Part shown: positions 47,629 through 57,135 of the stretch, in pieces | Position numbering within the stretch: the stretch's first letter is position 1 | Layout: each line of letters opens with the position of its first letter | Assembly (NCBI RefSeq): GCF_020150455.1 | Contig: NZ_CP083740.1 | Span: forward strand, 1,674,001 to 1,738,000 | Direction of reading: 5' to 3' | DNA length: 64,000 nucleotides | Origin: Bremerella sp. TYQ1 | Lineage (GTDB): Bacteria > Planctomycetota > Planctomycetia > Pirellulales > Pirellulaceae | Made by a program: the position numbers and the translations under genes | The notes under the pieces: model-generated | Database searches by the model: none | Told to the model about the DNA's origin: nothing | What the model saw: only the letters and a program-made list of their open reading frames with translations

Positions 47629-49949
47629 GCACGCCTCGAGAACCACTTCCAGATTCGATTCTTTCACTGCTGGATGCCCTCCGTGGCCGTATCCGTCGTT
47701 ACGTCATCATCGAAGGTATTGCAGCCATTTTGATATGGCTCGGCGTCATCTTCTGGGTCGGACTCGGAATCGATTATTTGCCAGTTACCTTTGGCGCCAG
47801 CGAAATGCCTGTCGAAGCTCGCAGTGTACTGCTGGCAATTGGTGGCATCGGAACGCTTTGGATCGCATATCAGTTTATCTTTCGTCGCATCTGGGTAGAG
47901 ATGCCCAACCGCAGCTTGGCATTGTTGATCGAGCGACGCTATCCGCAGTTTGGCGAGAGCCTGCTGACGACCGTTGAAGCTTCGGAAAGCGAATCCGCTA
48001 CGGACGCTTACGAACAAGAAATGCTGTCGGAGACGAGACGTGATGCGCTCGCCACACTCCCGGAAGTCAATCTGACGGAACTGTTCGATCCTACGCCATT
48101 ATGGCGAAAAGGGACCGCCGCAGTCGGCGCGATGGTGACGATCGGTTTGTTCGCGTTGATCGCTTTTCCATCGTTTCAAATCTGGCTTAGCCGTTTGTCA
48201 TTGAGCGACACCACCTGGCCACGTTTGGCTCGGATCGAACTGGTCGGCATCGAACTGCTCCAACGCAACGAGGCAGCAGGGGAAGAAGGCTCGACAACGG
48301 TGATTCTTCCGTTCACCGATAAGACCGTAAAAATTGCTCGCGGCAGTTCGATTCGCTTACTTGTTGCCGCTGATACCAATGCTTCGTTCACGCCTCGATA
48401 TTGCTCGTTAGTCTACCGCACTGCCGACGGCATTTCGGACTCGGCTCGAATGCAGCGACTCGGCAACGCCGACGACGATGGCAAGTTGCCGTTCGTTTAC
48501 GACCGTAAACCACTGACAGGCATGACGACTTCGCTTGATTTCGATGTCATTGGCTACGACCACAAGCTATCAAACTATCGGATTGAAGTGGTAGATCGTC
48601 CGTTCATCACCAGCAGCGAAGTCGATGCGGTCCTTCCCGAATACACCGAGCTTTTGCCGCGTAAGGAAGTGGTTTCTGGAGCGACGCAATTACCTGTCGG
48701 TTCGCAAGTCGCTCTGAGCATGACGACCAGTAAACCTATCGTCGCAGCGACGCTATTTGACCTTTCGACACAAGAGTTAAAAGAGCTGACGTTCGATCCT
48801 CCGGTGACAACCATTCGAGAAGAGTATGCCAGTCTTTCGCGAGACCTTCCACTGGAAGTTTCCCTTCGAGATGTCGATGGTGTGAGCAACGAAATTCCAT
48901 ATCGCCTGAAGATTGCTGCTGTTCCAGATGCACCTCCAGCGGTGGAAATGCGTCCCGTCGGAATTGGTTCGGCGATTACTCAAAACGCGCAGATCCGTTT
49001 GGATGGACGAATTCAAGACGACTTCGGCGTTGCTCGATCATGGATCGAGGTCCAAGTAATCGGCGGAGCCAAACTCGAAATCCCGATCACGACAGATAGC
49101 GACGGTGCATTCTCGACGGTGATCGACCTGAAAGATCAGCAGACGCCGGACGGCATCCTAAGAGTCATTCCGGACGATAAGTTGACGATTTCCGTGTTTG
49201 CCCAGGACAAATGCGATCTCGACGGCGAGGGCAACATCGGTACCGCCGATCGACTCCAACTCGATGTTGTCACGGCCGACAAACTGCTTTCACTGCTTGA
49301 AGGCAGGGAGTTGGACCTCCGTCGCCGATTCGAGCAGATTCGCGAAGAAACCATTCGTCTGAGGGAAGAGTACACACGAATTCAAATTGACGCGAAGCGA
49401 TTTGCTCTCGGAGCGGAGAAGTTTGCGGCCTCAGAAACCACCCCTGGGGAGGGAGAAGAGCCTGTAAACGCTCAAGAATTGTTCCGAAAGGCACTCGATC
49501 TGCAACGGTTGCGTATCCAACGTGCGATGCAGGCCAGCAAGAAGGCAGATGGAGAACTTGTCGGAATTCGTGTCGGATTCGAAGAAATTCGGGTCGAATT
49601 GACGTCTAACCGCATGGATACGACGGCCCGGAAGGAACGTCTTGAGAAGATGATTATCGAGCCGATTGCTCAACTTTCCGACCCTATGCATGCCCAATTA
49701 CAGAGCACAACGCAAGAATTGGAAGCAACCTACGATCAGCCGGAAGCGTTTCTGCCGGTTGTAGAGGTTGCCCTGGAACAAACGGACGCAATCATTCTCG
49801 AAATGGAACGTATCCTAGAGAAGATGTTTGATTTGGAGAACTTCAACGAACTTATGGAAAAGATGCGTCAACTGATTGACGCTCAGACCGAACTTCGCGA
49901 AGAAACGGAAGATTTGCGGAAGAAGCAGATCCTGGATCTGCTAAAGTAA
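47625..49949 (+). CDS. DUF4175-like membrane protein
   Basis: The 774-residue product starts at ATG 47625, overlapping the previous TGA by 4 bp. It has two N-terminal helices (IIEGIAAILIWLGVIFWVGL and SVLLAIGGIGTLWIAYQFIF) and a third near residue 190 (AVGAMVTIGLFALIAFPSF). A long extracytoplasmic beta-rich part follows, and the C-terminus is a coiled coil (LEGRELDLRRRFEQIREETI; ELMEKMRQLIDAQTELREET). The arrangement resembles the DUF4175 family, whose proteins usually end in a Gln-rich tail; here that tail seems to be encoded by the next gene. Function unknown. Confidence 0.85.
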   Translation: MSTPREPLPDSILSLLDALRGRIRRYVIIEGIAAILIWLGVIFWVGLGIDYLPVTFGASEMPVEARSVLLAIGGIGTLWIAYQFIFRRIWVEMPNRSLALLIERRYPQFGESLLTTVEASESESATDAYEQEMLSETRRDALATLPEVNLTELFDPTPLWRKGTAAVGAMVTIGLFALIAFPSFQIWLSRLSLSDTTWPRLARIELVGIELLQRNEAAGEEGSTTVILPFTDKTVKIARGSSIRLLVAADTNASFTPRYCSLVYRTADGISDSARMQRLGNADDDGKLPFVYDRKPLTGMTTSLDFDVIGYDHKLSNYRIEVVDRPFITSSEVDAVLPEYTELLPRKEVVSGATQLPVGSQVALSMTTSKPIVAATLFDLSTQELKELTFDPPVTTIREEYASLSRDLPLEVSLRDVDGVSNEIPYRLKIAAVPDAPPAVEMRPVGIGSAITQNAQIRLDGRIQDDFGVARSWIEVQVIGGAKLEIPITTDSDGAFSTVIDLKDQQTPDGILRVIPDDKLTISVFAQDKCDLDGEGNIGTADRLQLDVVTADKLLSLLEGRELDLRRRFEQIREETIRLREEYTRIQIDAKRFALGAEKFAASETTPGEGEEPVNAQELFRKALDLQRLRIQRAMQASKKADGELVGIRVGFEEIRVELTSNRMDTTARKERLEKMIIEPIAQLSDPMHAQLQSTTQELEATYDQPEAFLPVVEVALEQTDAIILEMERILEKMFDLENFNELMEKMRQLIDAQTELREETEDLRKKQILDLLK

Positions 49950-50003
49950 GACACCAAGGTGGCTACCCAGTGGCCACTCTTTTCTCGCCTCAAGGAGAAT
50001 TCG

Positions 50004-51962
50004 ATGCCTGAATGTCCTTCGATTCGAAGAACGCTGTTTGGACTGCGCGGGCTGATTCTCCTTCTCGGCATCGCTCTTATGGGGCAACCACTTTACGCCC
50101 AGGACGACACGTCCAACAACGGACTAGCGGATCGCCAGCAACAACTCAGTGCGAACTTCGACGTTCTCGAAAAGTTGATGCTGAAGATGGCTGATATCGA
50201 CGAAGCGAATAACCCACAGCGAGCCGACCTGCTTCGCGAGGCAGTCCGCAACAGTCGAAACCTGCGAGTCCGCTCCCGAATGGAGGAAACGACCGAGTCT
50301 CTTAGTGGTGGACAGCTTAAACGAGCCAGCGATCAGCAGTCTTTGATCGAGAACGATTTGCGTACGCTGCTAAAGCTTCTGCAGAGCGAGAATCGCGACG
50401 AACAAATCAAAGACGAAGAAGCACGCATCAAAGCTTACATTAAATCGACGAAGAAGCTTCTCAATCGTCAACGTAGTATCCAGGGCCGTACTGAGGGCGG
50501 AGCATCCCAGAAACCTCTTTCTGACGAACAGGGGCGCCTCGCGGACGACGCGAAATCACTCTCTGACGAGATCGCCGAACAGGAAGAGGGTGGCCGTCCC
50601 AGTGAACAGCAAGCCAACGGCGAAGATTCAACCAACGATCCAAAATCGGAAGGGGGCGATTCTTCGGAAAAAGAAAGTGGTAAACCGAACGACGAGCAGT
50701 CTGGGGAAGAGAAATCAGAAGGCTCGGATTCCGCCTCCGGCGATATGAATGAGGGGCAATCTGGCGAAAACAAATCGAGCGATGGCCAGTCAGGTGAATC
50801 AAAGGACGGAGAATCGCAAGAGGGAGCACCATCAGATTCAGAGGGGAACGAGAAAGATCCTTCTGACGAATCGATGAAAGATGGCGAGCCTGGCGAGATG
50901 GGAGAGCCGAAAGACGGCGAGACTAAAGATAGCGAATCAAAGTCAGGTGATCCTCCGAAAGATAGCCAATCAGAGCAATCGCAAGACAAGCAAAATGGCG
51001 AGTCAGGAAAGCCAAGCGACCAAAGCCAACAAGGCCAAAACGGTCAGCAAGGACAGCAGGGGCAACCAGGACAAGAAGGTCAACAGGGTCAGCAGTCGCA
51101 GCAAAACCAACAACAGCAGCAGCAAGAGTTTTCGCCTCGAAAGCGAATCGAAGAAGCCCAGCGACGCATGGAGCAAGCCCAAAAGAAGCTGGACGAAGCG
51201 GACCAAGAAGGAGCCGTTGAAGAACAACAGGCTGCCCGTGATGAACTAGCTCAAGCCATTGCCGAACTCGAAGAGATCCTTCGACAGCTTCGCGAGGAAG
51301 AAATCGAACGTGTTTTGGCTCGCCTTGAGGCACGCTTCACCAAGATGCTCGAAATGCAGCTTCGCGTTAATGACGACACCGAGCGTTTATCACAGATTCC
51401 AGTCGATCAACGCGGCTCTGCCGAAGATGCGGAAGCAGGCAAGCTAAGCTTTGCCGAGAAGCAAATCATTGTTGAAGCTGACAAGTGTTTGGAACTGCTG
51501 AAAGAAGAAGGCTCGTCCATTGCATTTCCTGAGTCGTTGATGATGGTTCGCGAAGACATGCAAGAGGTTGCCAATCGTCTCGGTCAGACCAAACTCGACA
51601 GTCTTACCATCACGATCGAAGAAGACATCGTCACCGGCTTGGAAGAACTTTTGGAAGCCCTAAAACAGGCCCAGAAGGAACAGGAAGAACGAAAACAACA
51701 ACAGCAGCAACAGCAACAACAGCAGCAGCAACAAGGTGAAGAACCGCTGGTCGACAAAATCGCTGAGTTACGGCTCATCAAGTCGATGCAAGTTCGTGTC
51801 AATCAACGTACCAATCGATACGCTCAAATGCTGGATGATGCCGAAGACGAAGTCGGTCAGGCCACGAGCGACGACTTGAAAAATCTGTTGCGAGATTTGG
51901 CGGAACGCCAGAGTCGCATTTATGACATCACGCGGGACAATGTTCAGGGGAAGAACCAATGA
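50004..51962 (+). CDS. secreted low-complexity acidic/Gln-rich coiled-coil protein
   Basis: The 652-residue product starts at ATG 50004, set by AAGGAG 6 bp upstream. A signal peptide (LRGLILLLGIALMGQPLYAQ) precedes a helical region. From about 190 to 380 comes a disordered, Ser/Gly/Glu/Asp/Lys-rich tract passing into Gln/Gly repeats (QQGQNGQQGQQGQPGQEGQQ). A long coiled coil (RIEEAQRRMEQAQKKLDEAD) follows, then a run of 13 Gln at about 565-577 (CAA/CAG mixed codons, 51696-51734), and a final helical part. No enzyme motif. It resembles the tail of DUF4175 proteins split off as a separate gene. Confidence 0.82.
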   Translation: MPECPSIRRTLFGLRGLILLLGIALMGQPLYAQDDTSNNGLADRQQQLSANFDVLEKLMLKMADIDEANNPQRADLLREAVRNSRNLRVRSRMEETTESLSGGQLKRASDQQSLIENDLRTLLKLLQSENRDEQIKDEEARIKAYIKSTKKLLNRQRSIQGRTEGGASQKPLSDEQGRLADDAKSLSDEIAEQEEGGRPSEQQANGEDSTNDPKSEGGDSSEKESGKPNDEQSGEEKSEGSDSASGDMNEGQSGENKSSDGQSGESKDGESQEGAPSDSEGNEKDPSDESMKDGEPGEMGEPKDGETKDSESKSGDPPKDSQSEQSQDKQNGESGKPSDQSQQGQNGQQGQQGQPGQEGQQGQQSQQNQQQQQQEFSPRKRIEEAQRRMEQAQKKLDEADQEGAVEEQQAARDELAQAIAELEEILRQLREEEIERVLARLEARFTKMLEMQLRVNDDTERLSQIPVDQRGSAEDAEAGKLSFAEKQIIVEADKCLELLKEEGSSIAFPESLMMVREDMQEVANRLGQTKLDSLTITIEEDIVTGLEELLEALKQAQKEQEERKQQQQQQQQQQQQQGEEPLVDKIAELRLIKSMQVRVNQRTNRYAQMLDDAEDEVGQATSDDLKNLLRDLAERQSRIYDITRDNVQGKNQ

Positions 51963-53023
51963 GTTTTCGCCGACTTACCAGCTGCCTGTCAGGCTTCATG
52001 GTTTTAGCAGGGTTGCTAAGTTCCGATTCGCTCGCGCACGCGGATTCAGGTCTCGCCGTTCAGAATCGCTGGGCACCTCCTACTAAAGAACAACTTGCCG
52101 AAGAACTTTCGGCATGGAGTCGCACGACCCACGCGCCTTCGGAAACAAAGCAGAAGCTTCTCACGCTATGGGCGGAAGATGTTGGTGCAAGCCTGACTCT
52201 GCGAGAACTTCTCGATCAGTCGCTGCAGATTGGAGCCGAAGATATTTGGAACCAACTGCAAAAGCTGGAACTGACAGGCCTGTACCAAGGCCCCATCGAA
52301 CTCGATCCAAGCAAACCGGACGCGTGGCCTCCCGCGTTTTTGGTACACCATGGCAAGTTCGTTTACGGCAAATGGCTAGCCGAAAAAGGCTTCTACGACG
52401 AAGCGCTACAGGAACTCAGCGAACCCACGCCGGATCAAGTTATCGACCCCGCAGCTTTGCTGTTTTTCGAGGCCAGCTGTCAGCATTACTTGCTTCAAAA
52501 AGAAGAGTGCGTTTCGACGCTTAAGCAGCTACTCGCTCGCTCCGAAGGACTGCCGGCACGCTATCTGGCACTTTCGCAAATGATGCTCAAGGATATTGAA
52601 CCCCTGGAAACCGATTCGCTGGACGAAGTGGCTCGATTGATGCGTGACATCGAACGCCGTCTCGACTTAGGTCGCGCCGGCAAGAAGGTCCGCAAGACGG
52701 AAGAAGACGTCGTTGCAAAGCTCGACAAAATGATCGAAGAGCTCGAAAAGCAGCGTCAACAACAGCAGCAGCAACAACAGCAATCGCAGGGAAGTGGACA
52801 AGGCTCGCAGCCACAGCAGGACAGCATGCCAGGCAGCGAAAGCGGACCTGGGAACGTCGACCCCAAAGAGATCGACACCAAGGGCGAATGGGGCAACTTG
52901 CCTCCGAAAGAACGCCAAGAGGCACTGCAGCAGATCTCCAACGAATACCCTTCGCACTATCGCCGAGCCATTGAAGAGTACTTTCGTAAAATCGCCCGCG
53001 ATCCATCATCGGCCAACAACTAA
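51959..53023 (+). CDS. secreted helical protein with Gln tract
   Basis: The 354-residue product overlaps the previous stop by 4 bp. It has a signal peptide (LTSCLSGFMVLAGLLSSDSL, then AHA) and TPR-like helices (YGKWLAEKGFYDEALQELSE, ALLFFEASCQHYLLQKEECV). A coiled coil with a Gln run (EELEKQRQQQQQQQQQ, about 260-275) and a conserved-looking end follow: GEWGNLPPKERQEALQQISN with EYPSHYRRAIEEYFRKIA. The end matches a motif commonly seen in planctomycete proteins encoded next to MoxR/VWA genes, as I recall. Probably works with the preceding Gln-rich protein. Confidence 0.8.
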   Translation: MSFRRLTSCLSGFMVLAGLLSSDSLAHADSGLAVQNRWAPPTKEQLAEELSAWSRTTHAPSETKQKLLTLWAEDVGASLTLRELLDQSLQIGAEDIWNQLQKLELTGLYQGPIELDPSKPDAWPPAFLVHHGKFVYGKWLAEKGFYDEALQELSEPTPDQVIDPAALLFFEASCQHYLLQKEECVSTLKQLLARSEGLPARYLALSQMMLKDIEPLETDSLDEVARLMRDIERRLDLGRAGKKVRKTEEDVVAKLDKMIEELEKQRQQQQQQQQQSQGSGQGSQPQQDSMPGSESGPGNVDPKEIDTKGEWGNLPPKERQEALQQISNEYPSHYRRAIEEYFRKIARDPSSANN

Positions 53024-53059
53024 GTTTTACCTTCTTGTCGCCTTGAGACATGACGCCTC

Positions 53060-54304
53060 ATGAAGACGCTTTGCTTACTGACAATTCTGCTATTAGCCGC
53101 ACCAGAAGCGGTTGAAGTCCAGAAACTGGATGGTTCGTCTGCTTCAGGCAATCTCATCAAGATGTCTGCCGATGCGGTGGAATTGGAGTCTGCGGCTGGT
53201 CAGACGGAAATGATTTCCACGAAAAACATCATTAGCCTGACGCCTGCTGCGGACAGCTTGTCGGCGCAATCGGAATCAGCCCATCAGGAGTTGTTCTTTG
53301 CCGATGGAACGAAGCTTTATCTGTCTGACATGACTGTGACGTCTCGCAATGCTAGTCTGACGCTCACCTCCGGTGAAAAGGTAGAACTTGGCCGCAGTGC
53401 TCTTAAAGGCGTACGCTTCCTTCCCACGGCTAACAATGGCGAAGATGCGAATCTCCCAGACGATGATCCGCTTCGCGAAAAGTGGAATGACCTCGCTGAG
53501 AAACACTCCGGCGGCGACGCGATTGTATTGAACCGCGAAGGAATGCTTACCGTTCAGGAAGTGGTGATTCATGAAATGAACGAAGAAGGAATCAAAATCC
53601 AACTGGATGATATCACCACGACGGTCAACGCCAGCAAGTTATATGGCTTGCTCTTTTTCCAACGTGGTACGCGGGAGTTCCCCGCGCCCCTTTGTGTGGC
53701 TCAGCTTCAGGATGGTTCATCGATCGCCGCTAAAACGTTGACAATGAGCAATGGCAGCAGCCGAATTACGACGTTGACTGGGGCAGAGCTTCCTGTCCCA
53801 TTTAATGCGGTTTCCAAGCTCGACTTCGCTGCCGGCAACATTCAATTTCTGGACGAACTCAAGCCCTCCAGAATCACGTGGACTCCTGTGCTGAAATCGG
53901 CGATTTCCGCGGATGACTTGTCGTTAGTGTATGCTCCACGCATGAATTCCTCGTTCCACGGAGAGCCTCTACAACTTGAAGAGGACGAGCAGCCAGAGAC
54001 GTATACTCGCGGAATCGCGATACATGCAACGTCCGAGATACTTTACGAACTTCCACTCGTTTTTCGGCAGCTGCAAATGCGTGTCGGAATCGCTCCTCAC
54101 AGCCTAGGCACTTGCACGGCGACACTTCAGGTCATCGGCGATCAGAAGATTCTCTTTGAGAAAGACTTCACCGATCGCATGCCGCCTGAGGACATCGCAC
54201 TGAACATTGCCGGAGTTCGACGTCTTAAAATTGTGGTCGATGCCAGTGATGGCGAAGACTTCGGCGACGTCCTTCACCTCTGCCAGGCAAGACTGCTTAA
54301 GTAG
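53060..54304 (+). CDS. secreted NPCBM-like (carbohydrate-binding-type) domain protein
   Basis: The 414-residue product has a short signal peptide (MKTLCLLTILLLAAP). An N-terminal beta-rich part reads VQKLDGSSASGNLIKMSADA, and a second similar stretch occurs at KLYLSDMTVTSR. The C-terminal 150 residues look like an NPCBM/NEW2 domain: ETYTRGIAIHATSEILYELP, FRQLQMRVGIAPHSLGTCTA, KILFEKDFTDRMPPEDIALN and IAGVRRLKIVVDASDGEDFG. That fold is a beta sandwich found next to glycosidases, where it may bind glycans. It sits 36 bp behind the Gln-rich gene and 16 bp before the protease, so it may be an adaptor in the same system. Confidence 0.82.
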   Translation: MKTLCLLTILLLAAPEAVEVQKLDGSSASGNLIKMSADAVELESAAGQTEMISTKNIISLTPAADSLSAQSESAHQELFFADGTKLYLSDMTVTSRNASLTLTSGEKVELGRSALKGVRFLPTANNGEDANLPDDDPLREKWNDLAEKHSGGDAIVLNREGMLTVQEVVIHEMNEEGIKIQLDDITTTVNASKLYGLLFFQRGTREFPAPLCVAQLQDGSSIAAKTLTMSNGSSRITTLTGAELPVPFNAVSKLDFAAGNIQFLDELKPSRITWTPVLKSAISADDLSLVYAPRMNSSFHGEPLQLEEDEQPETYTRGIAIHATSEILYELPLVFRQLQMRVGIAPHSLGTCTATLQVIGDQKILFEKDFTDRMPPEDIALNIAGVRRLKIVVDASDGEDFGDVLHLCQARLLK

Positions 54305-54320
54305 ATTCACGAGTCCCTCC

Positions 54321-56108
54321 ATGCTTCGCGTCATCCCCACATCCTTCGCCATTCTGCTTGCGACTTTTGTCGTCAGCAGTATTTCAGCGTCAGAGCTCGA
54401 TGCTGTCCTCAAAGCCGAGCAGCAGCGAATCGACGCCGTTGCCAAGGCATCCGCGTCGACGATTTCAGTCTTCGCAGGTGCCGCCGGTGGGGGAAGCGGG
54501 GTAATCATCAGTCCCGATGGATACGCGGTGACGAACTTTCATGTTGCCGATCCTGCTGGCAACTTCATGAAGTGCAGCATGCCGGAAGATGGCGGCAAAG
54601 TTTACGACGCGGTGATCGTCGGGGCCGATCCTGTCGGCGACGTGGCAGTCATCAAACTGCTGGGCCGAGATGATTTCCCTGCTGCGGAAATTGTGGACAG
54701 CAATTCCGTCCAAGCTGGTGATTGGTGCTTTGCGGTTGGCAATCCGTTTCTGCTGGCGACCGATCTTCAACCGACGGTGACCTGGGGAATCGTCTCAGGT
54801 GTTCATCGTTATCAATATCCGGCCGGCACGCTTTTGGAATACACCGATTGCATCCAAACCAATGCGGCCATTAACCCCGGCAACTCTGGCGGTCCATTGT
54901 TCAACGACCAAGGACAGCTGATCGGTATTAACGGTCGTGGTTCATTCGAAAAACGGGGCCGCGTGAATGTCGGAGTCGGCTATGCGATCTCTATCAACCA
55001 GGTCATGAACTTTCTTGGTTACCTGAAAAGTGGTCGCATTATCGATCATGCCACGCTGGGGGCCACCGTCACGACTGACACCGAAGGGCGTGTTGTCGTG
55101 ACCAATATTTTGTCCTCTTCGGATGCCTACCGAAGAGGTTTGCGTTACGGCGACGAGATCGTCAGCTTTGGTAATCGAGAAGTGACAACCGTCAACGGTT
55201 TCAAGAACATACTGGGCATTTACCCACGTGGCTGGAGCATTCCGCTTTCCTATCGCCGCGAAGGGAAACGTTACGACACTGTCGTGCGTCTTGCCGGGGT
55301 ACACTCTCGTCGCGAGCTGCTAGAAAAAACTGGCAATGCTCCGATCCCGCCAAGCCCAGAGGAAACTCCGGAGCCGAAGGAAGGAGAAGAGGCCCCCCAA
55401 CCTGACGGAGAGAAACCGAAGCTGCCGATTCCGGTGCCTGGACATGGTCAAAAAGAAGAAGCCAAGCCGCCAGAGGAATGGAAACACCTTTACGAAGAAA
55501 AGACTGGCTACGCAAATTACCAATTCAATCACGCCCATCAAAAACGCCTACGAAAAGCGTTAGACGCGTTAGGTAATTGGGCTGACACTGGCGAGACTTG
55601 GGAACTGGAATATTCGTTGGTCGACAACGACAGCGGCGTCATCCACATTGGCCCGTTGACCGTCGAGGGAAAAATGGCCGGCGTGAACCACAACGTCGAA
55701 GTCGCTGGAGACTTGACCGAAAAATTGGCTCCTTCAGGCAGTGGCGGTCTCTTCCTGACGCTTTACACATGGAAGCGACTACTTCGCGAGAAGTTCGACA
55801 CCTTTGGTGAGGTGTACCATCTCGGCACCGCTCCTCGTCGCGACTTCAATGTTCAGTACGACGTGCTGGTGGGACTCTACGACGCGTTGGAAATCCGAGC
55901 TTACTTCGACCAGGAAACAGGACAACTCATGGTCCTGGAAATGTTCCCGGAATCGGACACCGATCCATGCGAAATTGAATTCAGCGAGTATCGAGAAACC
56001 GACGGATATACGCTGCCTCACCGAATGGTGATCCGCTATGGCGACGATCCGTTCGACATTCTGACGGTGAAGAAGTGGAACGTTCATCCGACAGGGGAGG
56101 GTGCCTAA
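54321..56108 (+). CDS. HtrA/Deg-type serine protease with C-terminal extension
   Basis: The 595-residue product starts at the ATG at 54321, before the signal peptide (PTSFAILLATFVVSSISA); an upstream open frame from 54207 overlaps the previous gene and is not family-like. The trypsin-like domain is intact: His74 in VTNFHVAD, Asp107 in PVGDVAVIKL and Ser189 in NPGNSGGPLF. A PDZ domain follows (about 250-345: YRRGLRYGDEIVSFGNREVT). Then comes a Pro/Glu/Lys linker (ETPEPKEGEEAPQPDGEKPK) and a further 200-residue domain that I do not recognise (YANYQFNHAHQKRLRKALDA). It is an envelope protease, the first of three related genes. Confidence 0.93.
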   Translation: MLRVIPTSFAILLATFVVSSISASELDAVLKAEQQRIDAVAKASASTISVFAGAAGGGSGVIISPDGYAVTNFHVADPAGNFMKCSMPEDGGKVYDAVIVGADPVGDVAVIKLLGRDDFPAAEIVDSNSVQAGDWCFAVGNPFLLATDLQPTVTWGIVSGVHRYQYPAGTLLEYTDCIQTNAAINPGNSGGPLFNDQGQLIGINGRGSFEKRGRVNVGVGYAISINQVMNFLGYLKSGRIIDHATLGATVTTDTEGRVVVTNILSSSDAYRRGLRYGDEIVSFGNREVTTVNGFKNILGIYPRGWSIPLSYRREGKRYDTVVRLAGVHSRRELLEKTGNAPIPPSPEETPEPKEGEEAPQPDGEKPKLPIPVPGHGQKEEAKPPEEWKHLYEEKTGYANYQFNHAHQKRLRKALDALGNWADTGETWELEYSLVDNDSGVIHIGPLTVEGKMAGVNHNVEVAGDLTEKLAPSGSGGLFLTLYTWKRLLREKFDTFGEVYHLGTAPRRDFNVQYDVLVGLYDALEIRAYFDQETGQLMVLEMFPESDTDPCEIEFSEYRETDGYTLPHRMVIRYGDDPFDILTVKKWNVHPTGEGA

Positions 56109-56109
56109 C

Positions 56110-57135
56110 ATGACGCGAAAGCATTGCATCTCGTTATTCGCCACTTTCCTGCTGGCTGTCGCTTCCACCTTTGCGACTTCGCCACTACGTGCGGAGTCTT
56201 CCCTGCGAGAAATTGCTGACGAAGTCCAGCGGAAGATCGTCAAAATCTACGGAGCCGGTGGACTACGCGGGCTCGAATCGTATCAATCAGGCAGCCTCAT
56301 TTCAGACAAGGGGCATATCCTCACCGCGTGGAGCTATGTGCTCGACTCGAGCGTCATCACGGTCGTCTTGGATGATGGTCGACGTTTTGTCGCCGAGCTT
56401 GCTGCGGCCGATCCTCGCTTTGGAATTGCCCTGCTGAAGATCGATGTCGAAGGCGTTCCGTTTTTCAATCTCGACAAAGGCGTTTCGCCCCAAGCGGGTG
56501 ATCGGATCCTTTCCTTTAGCAATCTCTTCGGAATTGCAGCCGGTGATGAGCCTGCAAGTGTTTTAAGCGGGTATGTCTCCGCGGTAACGCCGCTGGAAGC
56601 TCGTCGAAGCACATTCCCTTCCGCCTATCAAGGACCGGTCCTGATTGTCGATGCCATCGTCAACAACCCTGGTGCAGCTGGGGGAGCATTAACCGATCAA
56701 CATGGCCACTTCGCTGGTCTCATCGGAAAAGAACTACGCAGCTCTCGAAACGATATCTGGTTGAACTACGCGATACCTATCGCTCAGCTCCGCGAACCCA
56801 TTGAGGACTTACTCGCAGGTCGCTCGCGCCCGATCGTCGATCCTGAGAAGGAGAAGCCTCTTTCACCACTGACACTCACGCACATTGGGGTCGTTCTCGT
56901 GCCTGACGTGCTGGATAAGACGCCACCCTACGTGGAACGTGTCGAGCGTGACTCATTGGCCGAGGCTGCCAAGCTTCAACCGGATGACTTGATCCTTTAT
57001 GCCGACGGGACCCTCATATCGTCGCAAAAGGCACTCGTAGAAAAATTCAGCTACATGGATCGGGACGACGTCGTTTCCTTGACGGTCTTGCGTGACGGAC
57101 AACTGGTCGAACTTACTCTCAACGAACTGCAATAA
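56110..57135 (+). CDS. HtrA-like pseudoprotease with PDZ domain
   Basis: The 341-residue product starts at ATG 56110, preceded by GGGGAGGG. It has a signal peptide (ISLFATFLLAVASTFATSPL, RAES cleavage) and an HtrA-type fold. By motif alignment with the neighbour at 54321, all three catalytic residues are replaced: His by Ser75 (ILTAWSYV), Asp by Gly105 (PRFGIALLK) and Ser by Ala190 (NPGAAGGALT). A PDZ domain closes the protein (RVERDSLAEAAKLQPDDLIL, VVSLTVLRDGQLVELTLN). It is therefore likely an inactive binding or regulatory partner. It follows the active protease by 1 bp and abuts the next gene. Confidence 0.88.
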   Translation: MTRKHCISLFATFLLAVASTFATSPLRAESSLREIADEVQRKIVKIYGAGGLRGLESYQSGSLISDKGHILTAWSYVLDSSVITVVLDDGRRFVAELAAADPRFGIALLKIDVEGVPFFNLDKGVSPQAGDRILSFSNLFGIAAGDEPASVLSGYVSAVTPLEARRSTFPSAYQGPVLIVDAIVNNPGAAGGALTDQHGHFAGLIGKELRSSRNDIWLNYAIPIAQLREPIEDLLAGRSRPIVDPEKEKPLSPLTLTHIGVVLVPDVLDKTPPYVERVERDSLAEAAKLQPDDLILYADGTLISSQKALVEKFSYMDRDDVVSLTVLRDGQLVELTLNELQ

